Origin: a bacterium 210917-DFI.7.65
GTDB taxonomy: Bacteria > Bacillota > Clostridia > Oscillospirales > Oscillospiraceae
Assembly: GCA_020555865.1 (NCBI GenBank)
Contig: JAJCJJ010000002.1
Coordinates: 1 to 64,000 of the forward strand
Length of the DNA stretch: 64,000 bases
Direction: 5' to 3'
Shown: positions 52,524-62,000 of the stretch, in pieces
Layout: each line of letters begins with the position of its first letter
Position numbering within the stretch: the stretch's first letter is position 1
Translations under genes and position numbers: made by a program
The notes under the pieces: model-generated
Databases searched by the model: none
What the model was told of the DNA's origin: nothing
What the model saw: only the letters and a program-made list of their open reading frames with translations

Positions 52524-53096
52524 TCATCCTTTTTTCCGGATCATATTCAGGAAATACGTATGAACCGTGGGATTTTCATCCAATTCCGGATGAAATGCAG
52601 TGACCAGAAGATGATTCTCCCGGGCCGCCACGATTTTTCCATCCACTTCTGCCAACGGCCGGGCCGCTCCGGAGCACGAAGCGATATAGGGCGCGCGGAT
52701 AAACGTCATGGGGACCTTTCCGGCGCCGGCAAAATCCGCCTCCGTGTGAAAGCTGCCCAGCTGGCGGCCGTAAGCGTTGCGCACCGCCGCGATATCCATC
52801 GCAGCAAAATGTATGCGCGCGTCGTTCTCAATGCGCCGGGCCAGCAGCAATAACCCCGCACAGGTGCCGAATGTGGGAAGGCCCCCCTGAATGCGGGCCT
52901 TCAATTCCTCAAAGATCCCCAGCTCCCGCAGGAGCTTGCCCTGTACCGTGCTCTCCCCGCCGGGAATGATCAGGCCATCCATGCTGCGCTCCAGATCGCG
53001 TCGCTGGCGGATTTCAAAAGTACTTTCCCCAAGCCGCTCCAGCATCTGCTCATGCTCTGCAAAGGCCCCCTGCAGGGCCAAAACACCGATGGTCAT
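52524..53096 (-). CDS. pdxT: Pyridoxal 5'-phosphate synthase glutaminase subunit
   Basis: This 190-residue class I glutaminase feeds ammonia to PdxS. Conserved parts are IGVLALQGAFAEHE, PGGESTVQGKLL, the nucleophile Cys in TFGTCAGLLLL, and the His-Glu pair in VTAFHPELDENPTVH. It follows pdxS by three bases and is followed by a terminator, so the two form one unit. Confidence 0.95.
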   Translation of the reverse strand: MTIGVLALQGAFAEHEQMLERLGESTFEIRQRRDLERSMDGLIIPGGESTVQGKLLRELGIFEELKARIQGGLPTFGTCAGLLLLARRIENDARIHFAAMDIAAVRNAYGRQLGSFHTEADFAGAGKVPMTFIRAPYIASCSGAARPLAEVDGKIVAARENHLLVTAFHPELDENPTVHTYFLNMIRKKG

Positions 53097-53099
53097 GGC

Positions 53100-53975
53100 T
53101 TATTTGCCCCGCTCCGCCATCAGCAGTTCGATCTCCTGTTCGTTAATGCCAACCATGGCTTCACCTAGATCTTCGGACAGTTCTGCCAAGAGCTTGGCGT
53201 CGGTGTAATTGGTCACTGCCTTGACGATGGCCGCAGCACGCTTGGCCGGGTTTCCGGATTTGAATATGCCGGATCCGACGAACACGCCCTCGGCACCCAG
53301 CTGCATCATCAGCGCCGCGTCAGCCGGGGTCGCCACGCCGCCGGCGGCGAAGTTGACCACAGGCAGTCTCTTGTGTTCATGCACATATTGCACCAAATCA
53401 TAGGGCACCTGCAGCTCTTTTGCAGCGTCAAACAGCTCGTCATCGCTCATGGCGCCAATGCGTCGGATCTCCGCCTGCATCATGCGCATATGGCGCACAG
53501 CCTGCACCACATCGCCCGTGCCCGGCTCGCCCTTGGTGCGGATCATAGCCGCGCCCTCGTTGATGCGGCGCAGCGCTTCGCCCAGATCCCGCGCACCGCA
53601 GACAAAGGGCACGTCAAAGGCCGTTTTGTCAATGTGATATTTATCGTCGGCGGGCGAAAGCACTTCGCTTTCATCAATATAATCGATTTCAATGGCCTGC
53701 AGGATCTGCGCTTCCACAAAATGGCCAATGCGGCATTTCGCCATTACAGGGATGGATACCGCCTCCTGAATCCCTTTGATCATTTTGGGATCGCTCATAC
53801 GGGACACGCCGCCGGCAGCGCGGATATCCGCAGGAATGCGCTCGAGCGCCATGACGGCACACGCGCCGGCATCCTCGGCAATCTTTGCCTGTTCCGGCGT
53901 GGTCACGTCCATGATGACGCCGCCCTTAAGCATCTGCGCCAGATTTTTGTTCAGTTCAAAACGCTTGTTGTCCAT
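53100..53975 (-). CDS. pdxS: Pyridoxal 5'-phosphate synthase subunit PdxS
   Basis: This 291-residue TIM barrel builds PLP from ribose-5-phosphate, glyceraldehyde-3-phosphate and ammonia. The family segments [34 protein letters not shown] and [20 protein letters not shown] are present. The start is the ATG at 53975 behind AAGGAGAGG; the frame runs 60 codons further upstream into mnmA. Many PLP enzymes (MetY, CysK) are encoded nearby. Confidence 0.96.
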   Translation of the reverse strand: MDNKRFELNKNLAQMLKGGVIMDVTTPEQAKIAEDAGACAVMALERIPADIRAAGGVSRMSDPKMIKGIQEAVSIPVMAKCRIGHFVEAQILQAIEIDYIDESEVLSPADDKYHIDKTAFDVPFVCGARDLGEALRRINEGAAMIRTKGEPGTGDVVQAVRHMRMMQAEIRRIGAMSDDELFDAAKELQVPYDLVQYVHEHKRLPVVNFAAGGVATPADAALMMQLGAEGVFVGSGIFKSGNPAKRAAAIVKAVTNYTDAKLLAELSEDLGEAMVGINEQEIELLMAERGK

Positions 53976-54021
53976 TGCAATACCTCTCCTTATTTTACGG
54001 ATGCCATGCATCCGATCGGTT

Positions 54022-55101
54022 TTATTCCGTTTCCTCAATCGTACCGCCGCCGAGCACAGTTTCCCCGTCGTAAAGCACCACAGCCTGCCCTTTGGTAATC
54101 GCTCGCTGGGGTTCGTCAAAAACGATCCGAAGCCGTGCCCCTTCCTGACGCACACTGGCCCATTGCTCTTGGTGCCGATAGCGCACTTTCGCCTTCACGC
54201 GCAGCGTTCCCGTAATGCTTCCACAGTCAATCAAATTGATGTCGCTCGCTATCAGCGTCCGTGAATACAGTGCGTGCTCCGGAGCAAGTGTGACTGTATT
54301 CGCCGCAGCGTCCACTGCCTTGACATACATCGGTTCCGGAAAGGACAGCCCCAGACCGCGGCGTTGGCCCACGGTATAGCGGATCAGCCCGCGGTGCCGG
54401 CCCAGCACATGCCCTTTTTCGTCAATAAAATCACCGGGCGGGCAGACACTTCCGGTGAAGCGTTCGAGAAAAGCCGCATAATCGCCCTCCGGCACAAAGC
54501 AGAGATCCTGGCTGTCGTGCTTCCTGGCATTCACCAAACCATGCGCCTGTGCAATTCCCCGCGTCTGTGTCTTCTTCAGCGTTCCCAATGGAAAACATGT
54601 GCGGGAAAGCTGTTCCTGTGATATTGAGTATAGCACATAACTTTGATCTTTAGTAGGGTCTTTTGCCTTTTTCAACAAAAATTTTTGTCTCTCCTTGTCA
54701 TATTCGACACGCGCATAGTGCCCTGTAGCTACGACATCATACCCCAGCTCCCGCGCCCGGTGATGCAGCGTTTCAAATTTCAAAAAACGATTGCAGTCGA
54801 TACAGGGATTTGGTGTACAACCCGCTTGATAGGCCCGTACAAAACGCTCTATCACTGTTTCGCGGAAACAATCCGAAAAATTAAAAACATAGTACTTCAT
54901 ACCCAGTGCATAGGCCACCGCCCGGGCATCTTCTACATCTTCCAGCGTACAGCAGGTATGGGTGCCGCACGCACCCACCGTTTCATTTTGATACAGTTTC
55001 ATAGTTACACCAGCACATGTCCAGCCGTGCTGCTGCATTAAAAGCGCCGCCACGCTGGAATCCACACCGCCGCTCATGGCAATCATCGCTTTGCGCGCCA
55101 T
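54022..55101 (-). CDS. mnmA: tRNA-specific 2-thiouridylase MnmA
   Basis: This 359-residue enzyme thiolates U34 of tRNA-Lys, -Glu and -Gln. The PP-loop [15 protein letters not shown] is at the N-terminus. Catalytic Cys residues are in [15 protein letters not shown] and [13 protein letters not shown]. The C-terminal beta domain is complete. The start is the ATG at 55101 behind GACAGGAGGG. It ends 46 bases before the pdxS start on the same strand, so it could be co-transcribed. Confidence 0.95.
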   Translation of the reverse strand: MARKAMIAMSGGVDSSVAALLMQQHGWTCAGVTMKLYQNETVGACGTHTCCTLEDVEDARAVAYALGMKYYVFNFSDCFRETVIERFVRAYQAGCTPNPCIDCNRFLKFETLHHRARELGYDVVATGHYARVEYDKERQKFLLKKAKDPTKDQSYVLYSISQEQLSRTCFPLGTLKKTQTRGIAQAHGLVNARKHDSQDLCFVPEGDYAAFLERFTGSVCPPGDFIDEKGHVLGRHRGLIRYTVGQRRGLGLSFPEPMYVKAVDAAANTVTLAPEHALYSRTLIASDINLIDCGSITGTLRVKAKVRYRHQEQWASVRQEGARLRIVFDEPQRAITKGQAVVLYDGETVLGGGTIEETE

Positions 55102-55518
55102 TTTTTTCGCTTCCCTCCTGTCTGCTTTTACCCAAACTCGATCATGCGATCGATACACCTGCAGGCCGTGGCCGTGGCTGCCTCCTTCAAAAGGATCTCC
55201 TCACCGCCCTGGCCGCACACAACATGCTGTCCCCGTGCGGTCAGTTTTCTATTCGGCGGGCAAAACCGTTTGTCCCGGCCGTGATAAGACAAGTGTTTCG
55301 CAATGCTGCGTTCCGTACCAAATAAATTCCCGCCGCTTGGACGTGACCGCATCTGCCGCAATGGCCGCTGTAGAGCCGACAAAATCAGCCCATTCTGCCA
55401 CCCATGGCACACATTCCGGATACGCCGGCAATTCCGCCTCCGGATACGCCGCCCCGTACCGCTTCCGCTCCCTCCTTTTCGCAGGGGACTCTTCCTGTCC
55501 TCAATTCAGAATTAAGGA
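55102..55518. other. Stretch without an intact gene
   Basis: Between mnmA and the metY terminator the GC-rich sequence has only short, overlapping open frames on both strands (longest about 94-196 codons), none with a good binding site or a recognisable family. It may be a decayed gene on the minus strand; I cannot name it. Confidence 0.4.
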
Positions 55519-55555
55519 GCCGGGGTCGCCACGGATGATGGCCCCGGCTCTCGTT
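55519..55555 (-). terminator. Terminator after metY
   Basis: GAGCCGGGG and CCCCGGCTC arms (near 55519-55527 and 55544-55552) flank a loop with a second short pairing. It lies just after the metY stop on the minus strand. Confidence 0.7.
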
Positions 55556-55564
55556 TGTCAAGGA

Positions 55565-56854
55565 TCAATTCTCGAACGCCTGAGAAAGGTCGGCCAAAAT
55601 ATCCTCAATATGTTCTGTACCAATCGACAGACGAATGGTGTTGGGATATATCCCCTGATCCAGTAGCTCCTCTGATGTCAGCTGGGAATGGGTCGTGGTC
55701 GCGGGATGGATCACCAGACTTTTCACATCTGCTACATTGGCCAGGAGGGAGAAAATTTTCAGCTTATCAATAAACCGATGCGCCTCTTCCTGCCCTCCCT
55801 TAATCTCAAAAGTAAAGATTGAGGCGCCACCATTCGGAAAATACTTTTCATAAAGCGCATGATCTGGATGCTCAGGCAGAGATGGATGATTTACGTGCTC
55901 CACTTTGGGATGCTTCTCCAGAAAATCCACCACTGCTTTTGTATTTTCCACATGGCGATCCAGCCGCAGCGAAAGGGTTTCCGTACCCTGAAGCAGCAAA
56001 AAGGCATGGAACGGAGAAAGCGTAGCGCCGGTATCGCGCAACAGGATGGCCCGGATATAGGTAACGAAGGCGGCAGGACCGGCCGCGTCCACAAAGGAAA
56101 CGCCGTGGTAGCTCGGATTCGGCGCAGCAATGGGCTTATATTTGCCGGAGGCTTTCCAGTCAAACTTGCCGCTGTCCACGATCACACCACCCAGCGTAGT
56201 GCCGTGGCCGCCAATAAATTTGGTAGCGGAATGCACCACGATGTCAGCGCCGTGTTCAATCGGACGGATCAAATAGGGCGTGCCGAACGTATTGTCGATC
56301 ACCAGCGGCAAGCCATGCTTATGGGCAATGGCAGCGATCTCATCCATATCGGGAATATCGCTGTTCGGATTACCCAAGGTTTCCAGATAGATGGCTTTGG
56401 TATTGTCCTGAATGGCTTTTTCCACTTCGCCCAAATCATGTACGTTGACGAAAGTAGTGGAAATGCCATACTGCGGAAGCGTGTGTTCCAGCAGATTATA
56501 GCTTCCGCCATAAATCGTTTTTTGCGCCACGATGTGATCCCCCGCCTGAGCCAATGCCTGAACAGTATAAGTAATTGCCGCAGCGCCGGAGGCCGTGGCC
56601 AGCGCCGCCACACCGCCCTCCAGCGCTGCGATGCGCTGTTCAAACACATCTTGGGTCGAGTTCGTCAGGCGGCCGTATATATTGCCGGCATCCGCCAAAC
56701 CGAAACGCGCCGCCGCATGGGCGCAATCATGAAACACATAGGATGTAGTTTGATAAATAGGCACTGCACGGGCATCCGTGGCCGGATCTGGCTGTTCCTG
56801 TCCCGCATGCAGTTGAATCGTTTCAAAATGATATTGGCTTTGATATGTATACAT
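55565..56854 (-). CDS. metY: O-acetylhomoserine sulfhydrylase
   Basis: This 429-residue PLP enzyme of the Cys/Met metabolism family makes homocysteine from O-acetylhomoserine and sulfide. It has [26 protein letters not shown], the PLP-phosphate loop [17 protein letters not shown] and the PLP Lys in [15 protein letters not shown]. The length (about 430) separates it from the shorter MetB/MetC enzymes. It has a 250-base leader with a small upstream ORF and is divergent from cysK. Confidence 0.94.
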   Translation of the reverse strand: MYTYQSQYHFETIQLHAGQEQPDPATDARAVPIYQTTSYVFHDCAHAAARFGLADAGNIYGRLTNSTQDVFEQRIAALEGGVAALATASGAAAITYTVQALAQAGDHIVAQKTIYGGSYNLLEHTLPQYGISTTFVNVHDLGEVEKAIQDNTKAIYLETLGNPNSDIPDMDEIAAIAHKHGLPLVIDNTFGTPYLIRPIEHGADIVVHSATKFIGGHGTTLGGVIVDSGKFDWKASGKYKPIAAPNPSYHGVSFVDAAGPAAFVTYIRAILLRDTGATLSPFHAFLLLQGTETLSLRLDRHVENTKAVVDFLEKHPKVEHVNHPSLPEHPDHALYEKYFPNGGASIFTFEIKGGQEEAHRFIDKLKIFSLLANVADVKSLVIHPATTTHSQLTSEELLDQGIYPNTIRLSIGTEHIEDILADLSQAFEN

Positions 56855-56973
56855 CTGTAAAACCCCTTACTAATAAAAAATATCTCTGTTAATTTTGCGG
56901 CATGGCCGCATTTTTTATCATAAGGCCCGCCCGAATGCTTTTGCGTATGCTTACTGCATCGCTCCGCTGTTTC

Positions 56974-57054
56974 CTATAACAGGCCGTCGCTCACGAATGG
57001 ACACATTCGCCCATTCCTGAAATTGTGGCGGAGCATTTTTAATATAAAACCCAT
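56974..57054 (-). CDS. Small upstream ORF in the metY leader (26 residues)
   Basis: An ATG at 57054 stands six bases after a GGAGG (57061-57065), the best ribosome binding site in the leader. The ORF encodes 26 residues beginning MGFILKML and containing NGRMCPFVSD, with one Cys at 18. It ends 120 bases before metY. A regulatory upstream ORF is suggested by the site and position; no homologue is known to me. Confidence 0.45.
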   Translation of the reverse strand: MGFILKMLRHNFRNGRMCPFVSDGLL

Positions 57055-57110
57055 TCACTGCCTCCATTTCCCCAATCATCTATAAATCCTATTTGTTTTA
57101 TGTGTTTTGT

Positions 57111-57139
57111 ATAATACGCGCACAGGTACTGTTTGTCAA
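57111..57139 (-). promoter_or_regulatory. Promoter of metY
   Basis: TTGACA (57134-57139) and TATTAT (57111-57116) on the minus strand are separated by 17 bases. The start near 57104 leaves a leader of 250 bases. I see no SAM riboswitch in it. Confidence 0.8.
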
Positions 57140-57185
57140 TGCTGATTTCAACATTTTCGCTAAAAAAGAAATCTTTGGAATCCCC

Positions 57186-57214
57186 TTGACAAACACGAAA
57201 CCTTGTGCTACTCT
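57186..57214 (+). promoter_or_regulatory. Promoter of cysK
   Basis: TTGACA (57186-57191) and TACTCT (57209-57214) are separated by 17 bases. The start near 57221 leaves a leader of about 175 bases. Confidence 0.75.
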
Positions 57215-57259
57215 TTGCCTATCATTCATATATGCATTATGAGTTTTGGAGCGCTTACC

Positions 57260-57298
57260 ATGAAAGATTCTGTTGTTATGAGACGATGTCGCCGCTGA
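57260..57298 (+). CDS. Small upstream ORF in the cysK leader (MKDSVVMRRCRR)
   Basis: Twelve codons starting at ATG 57260, eight bases after GGAG, end in Arg-Arg-Cys-Arg-Arg and a stop. A Cys codon just before the stop, upstream of a cysteine synthase gene, suggests translation-dependent control by charged tRNA-Cys. A CTTTC right after the stop could pair with GAAAG of the cysK binding site. No terminator follows, so control would be at translation. Confidence 0.45.
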   Translation: MKDSVVMRRCRR

Positions 57299-57395
57299 TT
57301 GCTTTCGTCACTGTGATAAGAGCACTATACCCTGCCAAAAATACAGGATATCCCCGCCTAATTATTAGAATGACACCTTGAAAGGAGATTCCACG

Positions 57396-58325
57396 ATGAA
57401 AATTTATGAAAAAATAACCGATTTGATCGGCGGCACCCCCTTGCTGGAACTGAAAAATTATGAAACAGCCAATGATTTGCAGGCTACTGTAGTAGCCAAA
57501 CTGGAATATTTCAATCCTGCCGGCAGCGTCAAAGATCGCATCGCTAAAGCTATGCTTGACGATGCCGAGGCCAAAGGGCTGCTGCATTCCGATTCTGTGA
57601 TCATCGAACCCACTTCCGGCAATACAGGCATTGGCCTGTCCGCCGTGGCGGCCGCCCGGGGGTACCGCGTGATCCTTACCATGCCTGAAACCATGAGTGT
57701 GGAACGCCGCAACCTGCTCAAAGCCTACGGCGCCGAACTGGTGTTGACCGACGGCGCACTTGGTATGAAAGGCGCCATCGCCAAGGCAAAGGAACTGGCC
57801 GAAGCTACCCCCAACAGCTTTATTCCCAGCCAGTTTACCAATTCTGCCAACCCCGCTGTCCATCGCGCCACCACCGGCCCCGAAATCTGGGCAGACACCG
57901 ACGGCAAAGTGGACATCTTCGTTGCCGGCGTGGGCACTGGCGGCACCATTTCCGGCGTGGGAGAATATCTGAAGAGCCAAAACCCCAACATGAAAGTGGT
58001 GGCGGTAGAACCCGCCGGCTCTCCAGTGCTCTCAAAAGGAACCCCCGGTCCTCATAAAATCCAGGGCATTGGCGCGGGTTTTATTCCGGATACTTTGAAC
58101 ACCACGGTGTACGATGAAATTATTCCCGTAGAAAATGAGGACGCTTTTGCCACAGGCCGCGCGCTGGCCCGCCATGAGGGCGTGCTGGTGGGCATTTCTT
58201 CCGGCGCTGCCGTGTGGGCGGCGACCCAACTGGCCAAGCGGCCAGAAAACAAAGGGAAACTGATTGTCGCTCTTCTTCCCGATACGGGAGAGCGTTATCT
58301 TTCTACCCCCATGTTCTCCGAATAA
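57396..58325 (+). CDS. cysK: Cysteine synthase (O-acetylserine sulfhydrylase)
   Basis: This 309-residue PLP enzyme makes cysteine from O-acetylserine and sulfide. It has [10 protein letters not shown], the PLP Lys in [11 protein letters not shown], the substrate loop [11 protein letters not shown], and [10 protein letters not shown] for the phosphate. The start is the ATG at 57396 behind GAAAGGAG. It is followed by a terminator and then, on the other strand, a Rrf2/CymR-like gene, which is a likely regulator. Confidence 0.96.
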   Translation: MKIYEKITDLIGGTPLLELKNYETANDLQATVVAKLEYFNPAGSVKDRIAKAMLDDAEAKGLLHSDSVIIEPTSGNTGIGLSAVAAARGYRVILTMPETMSVERRNLLKAYGAELVLTDGALGMKGAIAKAKELAEATPNSFIPSQFTNSANPAVHRATTGPEIWADTDGKVDIFVAGVGTGGTISGVGEYLKSQNPNMKVVAVEPAGSPVLSKGTPGPHKIQGIGAGFIPDTLNTTVYDEIIPVENEDAFATGRALARHEGVLVGISSGAAVWAATQLAKRPENKGKLIVALLPDTGERYLSTPMFSE

Positions 58326-58357
58326 ACCTTTTTCCCCTATTTCCTCCTGTTCACTGC

Positions 58358-58403
58358 AAAGAGCGGCCCGGCGGAGCATTTCTGTTCCGCCAGGCCGCTC
58401 TTT
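58358..58403. terminator. Terminator between cysK and the Rrf2-type gene
   Basis: AAAGAGCGGCC (58358-58368) pairs with GGCCGCTCTTT (58393-58403), with an inner GGCGGA stem. It is T/A-flanked on both sides, so it can serve both convergent genes. Confidence 0.85.
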
Positions 58404-58470
58404 CTCATCCGAACATGCTCCCTGCACAATGTCCGGGTTCACTTTTTCCAATCCAGAGCGATCCTTCCGC

Positions 58471-58908
58471 TCAGATACTGTAATCGTCGATCTGGCGTAC
58501 CTGCTCCCGGTCCAAAATATCCTGCAGCGTAATACCGTCCAAATACTCGCAGATCACCTTGTGCAGTCCCTGCCAAACCGGCAGCGTGGCACAGCCTGCG
58601 CTGCGTTCACACTCCATCGGCGAGCGCTCCAAACAGGCCACCGGAGCCAGGCTTCCCTCGGTCAGGCGCAGGATCTCGCCCACCGTATAATCCTTCGGCT
58701 TCCGGGCCAGCCGGTATCCTCCCTGAAACCCGCGGTTCGTCTGCAGCACATCCGAACGATTAAGAATCGGAACGATCTGCTCCAGATATTTTTTAGAGAT
58801 CCCCTGCCGGGCTGCTACATCTTTCAGCGCCACATAGCCATCCTTCTGGTGCTCCGCCAGATCCAACATCATGCGCAGCGCATAACGCCCCTTGGTTGAA
58901 ATTTTCAC
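58471..58908 (-). CDS. Rrf2-family regulator (CymR-like)
   Basis: This 145-residue winged-helix regulator has MKISTKGRYALRMMLDLAEH at the start and the recognition part GISKKYLEQIVPILNRSDVL, then RGFQGGYRLAR, as in CymR/IscR. Three Cys (in ACLERSPMECERSAGC) lie where IscR has its iron-sulfur ligands, so a redox or cluster role cannot be excluded. Next to cysK and metY, a role in cysteine control is likely by comparison with CymR of B. subtilis. The start is a GTG at 58908 behind AAGGGAG. Confidence 0.88.
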   Translation of the reverse strand: MKISTKGRYALRMMLDLAEHQKDGYVALKDVAARQGISKKYLEQIVPILNRSDVLQTNRGFQGGYRLARKPKDYTVGEILRLTEGSLAPVACLERSPMECERSAGCATLPVWQGLHKVICEYLDGITLQDILDREQVRQIDDYSI

Positions 58909-59011
58909 TCTGCGCGCTCCCTTCCGTACGTTATTAAATCTAATAATACCATGTATTTGATAGGCTTTCAAGTCCTCTTCCTTTGATCCGGCGCAGAAGC
59001 AAACCGACCGG

Positions 59012-59052
59012 AAGCAAAAAACGGAACGCCCGCACAGATGTGCGGGCGTTCC
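59012..59052 (-). terminator. Terminator after the SLH surface protein gene
   Basis: GGAACGCCCGC (59023-59033) pairs with GCGGGCGTTCC (59042-59052). The minus strand continues with GTTTTTTGC. Confidence 0.9.
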
Positions 59053-59070
59053 TGCTGCAATCGATATGCT

Positions 59071-62000
59071 TTATTTCATAACATTCTGGTCAAAATTCAT
59101 CAGCATCTGCGCCACTTCGGAGCGGGTAGCGTTGGCCTTGGGCGCAAGGCCCGTGCCGGTGCCCTTGAGCACGCCTGCACCCACAGCCCAGTTCAGCGCC
59201 GAAACCGCATAACCGGAGATCTCATCCGCATCTGCAAAGCCGGTCAGATTCTCTTCCAGCGTTACCGTATCCATCCCCTTGTACTGCGCATAGCGGAACA
59301 GAATGACCGCCAGCTGCTCACGGGTAATGGGATCGTTGGGGCCAAAGTTGCCGTTGTCATAGCCGCTTACGATCTTCTCGGAAGCTGCCCAGCGCACCGC
59401 TTCAGCAAACCACTCGCTGCCGTTCACATCACCGAAAGACATGGCGTAGTTGACCGGCTGCTTGCCCTCCAGATTGAAGAGCACCTGTGCCATTTGGCCG
59501 CGGTTCAGCTTGTCGGCGGGCATGAACTTTCCGTTGTTGCCCTGCATCATGCCCTTGTCGGTCACATACTGCACCGCATCGGCATACCAGGCATCCGCGC
59601 TCACGTCGCTGTAGCCCGTATCCTCACGCTCTTCCACGAAGACGGCTTCCACCGTGACAGCGCTCCGGGGCATGGTGAAAGTGTACTTTGTATCGCTCTT
59701 TCTGGTCAGCTCGAGTTCGTCCCCGTCCTTATCCGTCACCGTCAGCTCATCCAGTTCATAACCCTTATCGGGCTGGACTGTCAGCGTAACTGTAGTGCCG
59801 GAGCTGGCACGGCTGCGGTTGCTCTCCACGCTCCCGTGCTTGCTCTTCTCCACGTTCACCGTATACGTTGTGCTGGAAGATCCGCCGCCGGAAGGCGCGG
59901 TGTAAACCACATCAAAGATATGTTCGCCAGCATCCTTATCCGTGCAATTTCCGCCCAGGCTGATGGTGTAATTCTTACCAGAAGGATCGACTGTGAACTT
60001 CACCGTGCGGCTCACAGTAGCAGTCTCGCCGTCTTTCAGCAGCTTGATGGTACCGTTGTTCTCCACCGCGTCTACCGCCGCCTGGAGGGTGGGATAAACA
60101 TTATCGCCGATGGAAGCCGCGGTCTCGGATGCGGCATACACTGTGAAGGGGCTGAACCCATTGCTAATAAAGGTAACAAACAGTTTTCCGCCATCTTCAC
60201 TCACAGTTCCAGTGTAGTACTCCGCGGAACCGTTCTTGTCGTGCTTGATGCACAGCTTATCCCCTGCATTCGCAAAGTCATCGGGCAGAGCCAGCTTGAC
60301 CTCATACTGCCGGTCAGCAAGGCCGTCCAATTCCTTGCCACTCTCAATCAGGACAGCGTTGGCGTCTGCGTCCACCTCACCAGAGACCTTGATTTCCACG
60401 CCGCCGCTCACCACAGCGTTGGTGGTAGCCACTACGCGGTACATGGGAGTCAGATCTGCAGTGAAAGAAGTAACCGTTGCTCCACTCTTTACCGCGTTGG
60501 TCACCGTCACATCCACATAGGGCTGATAGACGATGGCAACATCATTATCATTAGCGGAACCATTCGTCGCTTCGTTCAGCGTCGCCGTAACCGTTTTGCC
60601 AGTTGCAAGCTCAGTGTTTCCCTCAATTTTGTTGCCGTTAGCCGCGTCCTTGATTGCGCCCTCCAGCGCCGCATCCTGCTTCACGCCTGCGCCGCCGGTC
60701 ATCTGGTCTGCGACATCCTTTGCATCCTGAGACGCATTATCAGGCGTGTTAGCCGGGACGGTGGCAGATTCCACCACAGCAGGCTTTGCATCAGCAACCT
60801 CTTCGCCCACAGCGTAGGGATAATCAGCTTTGGTCGCGTTGTCAGAGTTGGTCACACCGGTCTTGCCGTCAACACAGTAAGCGCTGGGGTCGCTGGAGAA
60901 CAGGCCGCCGGAAACAGCTACCTGCTTCTCTGCTGCCGTATCAATCTCAAGTGCGCCCTTACGCTCACCACCAGAAAGCTTTCCACCGGTAATATTCAGC
61001 GCCGCAAGATAGCTGGAAAGGTTAGTCTGATCGTTGGTGACCCAACCGTTTTTATTTTGCAGACGGTACACAGAAATTGCCGCATTATTAACGCTATTCA
61101 GAGTGCCGCCGGTGATATTGACCGCCATTTTCTGATCGCCGTCCTGATATCCGTCGCCGCGGGAAACAATCGACAGCGCCGCGCCGTCGTCCGTGCTGCC
61201 GTCTCCCTGTTCAGACGGTTTAGTAGGAAATTCCGTATAGGAGCCAGTAGCGGTAATGACCACGTTATCCTGAATCGTCAGCATACCCGCGCCGCAATAC
61301 TGTACGCCATTCGGCCCTGTCAGTTCAGCATTGCCGCCGATGGTCATGTTGCCGACCTGCGGATGATAGATTACATTTCCATCTTTAGACACCAGCTTGC
61401 CTCCATTGATGGTAATGTCCGTGTCATCCGCAGATCCATTTCCCGAAACGGCGTAATAATTACCAGTGATCTCGCCACCGGAAATAGTCAAATCTGTGTC
61501 ATGAGTAACCGTCAAACCAGCAAAATAGCCGGTGATTTCGCCGCCATTGACGATAATTGTCGGACCATATGTAGTCGTGCTGTTATTGCTGAACACACCA
61601 TAGGAGTTTTCAATTCCAGTAGCCGCAATTATGCCGCCCTCGATTGTCAGCTTGCAGGTTTTTTCGTCCTGACTATTTTCCTGTGCCAAAACAGCAATGC
61701 GGGTTCCACTACTGGTAGAGCTGTTAATAATCTTGCCCTGTCCGTTGGAGCTGTCATTAATCGTCACATCACTATAAACTCCGATGACCCATGTATTGCT
61801 ACCTGTAACCGTATAACCATTCAGATCCAGAGTAAGCTTCTTTGCGATATTGACATAACCACTGCCCAAATCCACATCTTTCAGCAGGGTCACCGTCTCG
61901 CCGTCCTTAGCGGCATTAACGGCCCCGGTCAGGGAAGCATACTTGGTAGTTGTACTTCCATCCGCAGCAACGACTTCGGCAACAGCTACCTGCTCCAGCT

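Noticed and set aside
56855..57110. SAM riboswitch ahead of metY
   Set aside because: The S-box blocks (AGAGGTGGAGGGA, GGCAACC) are missing on the minus strand.
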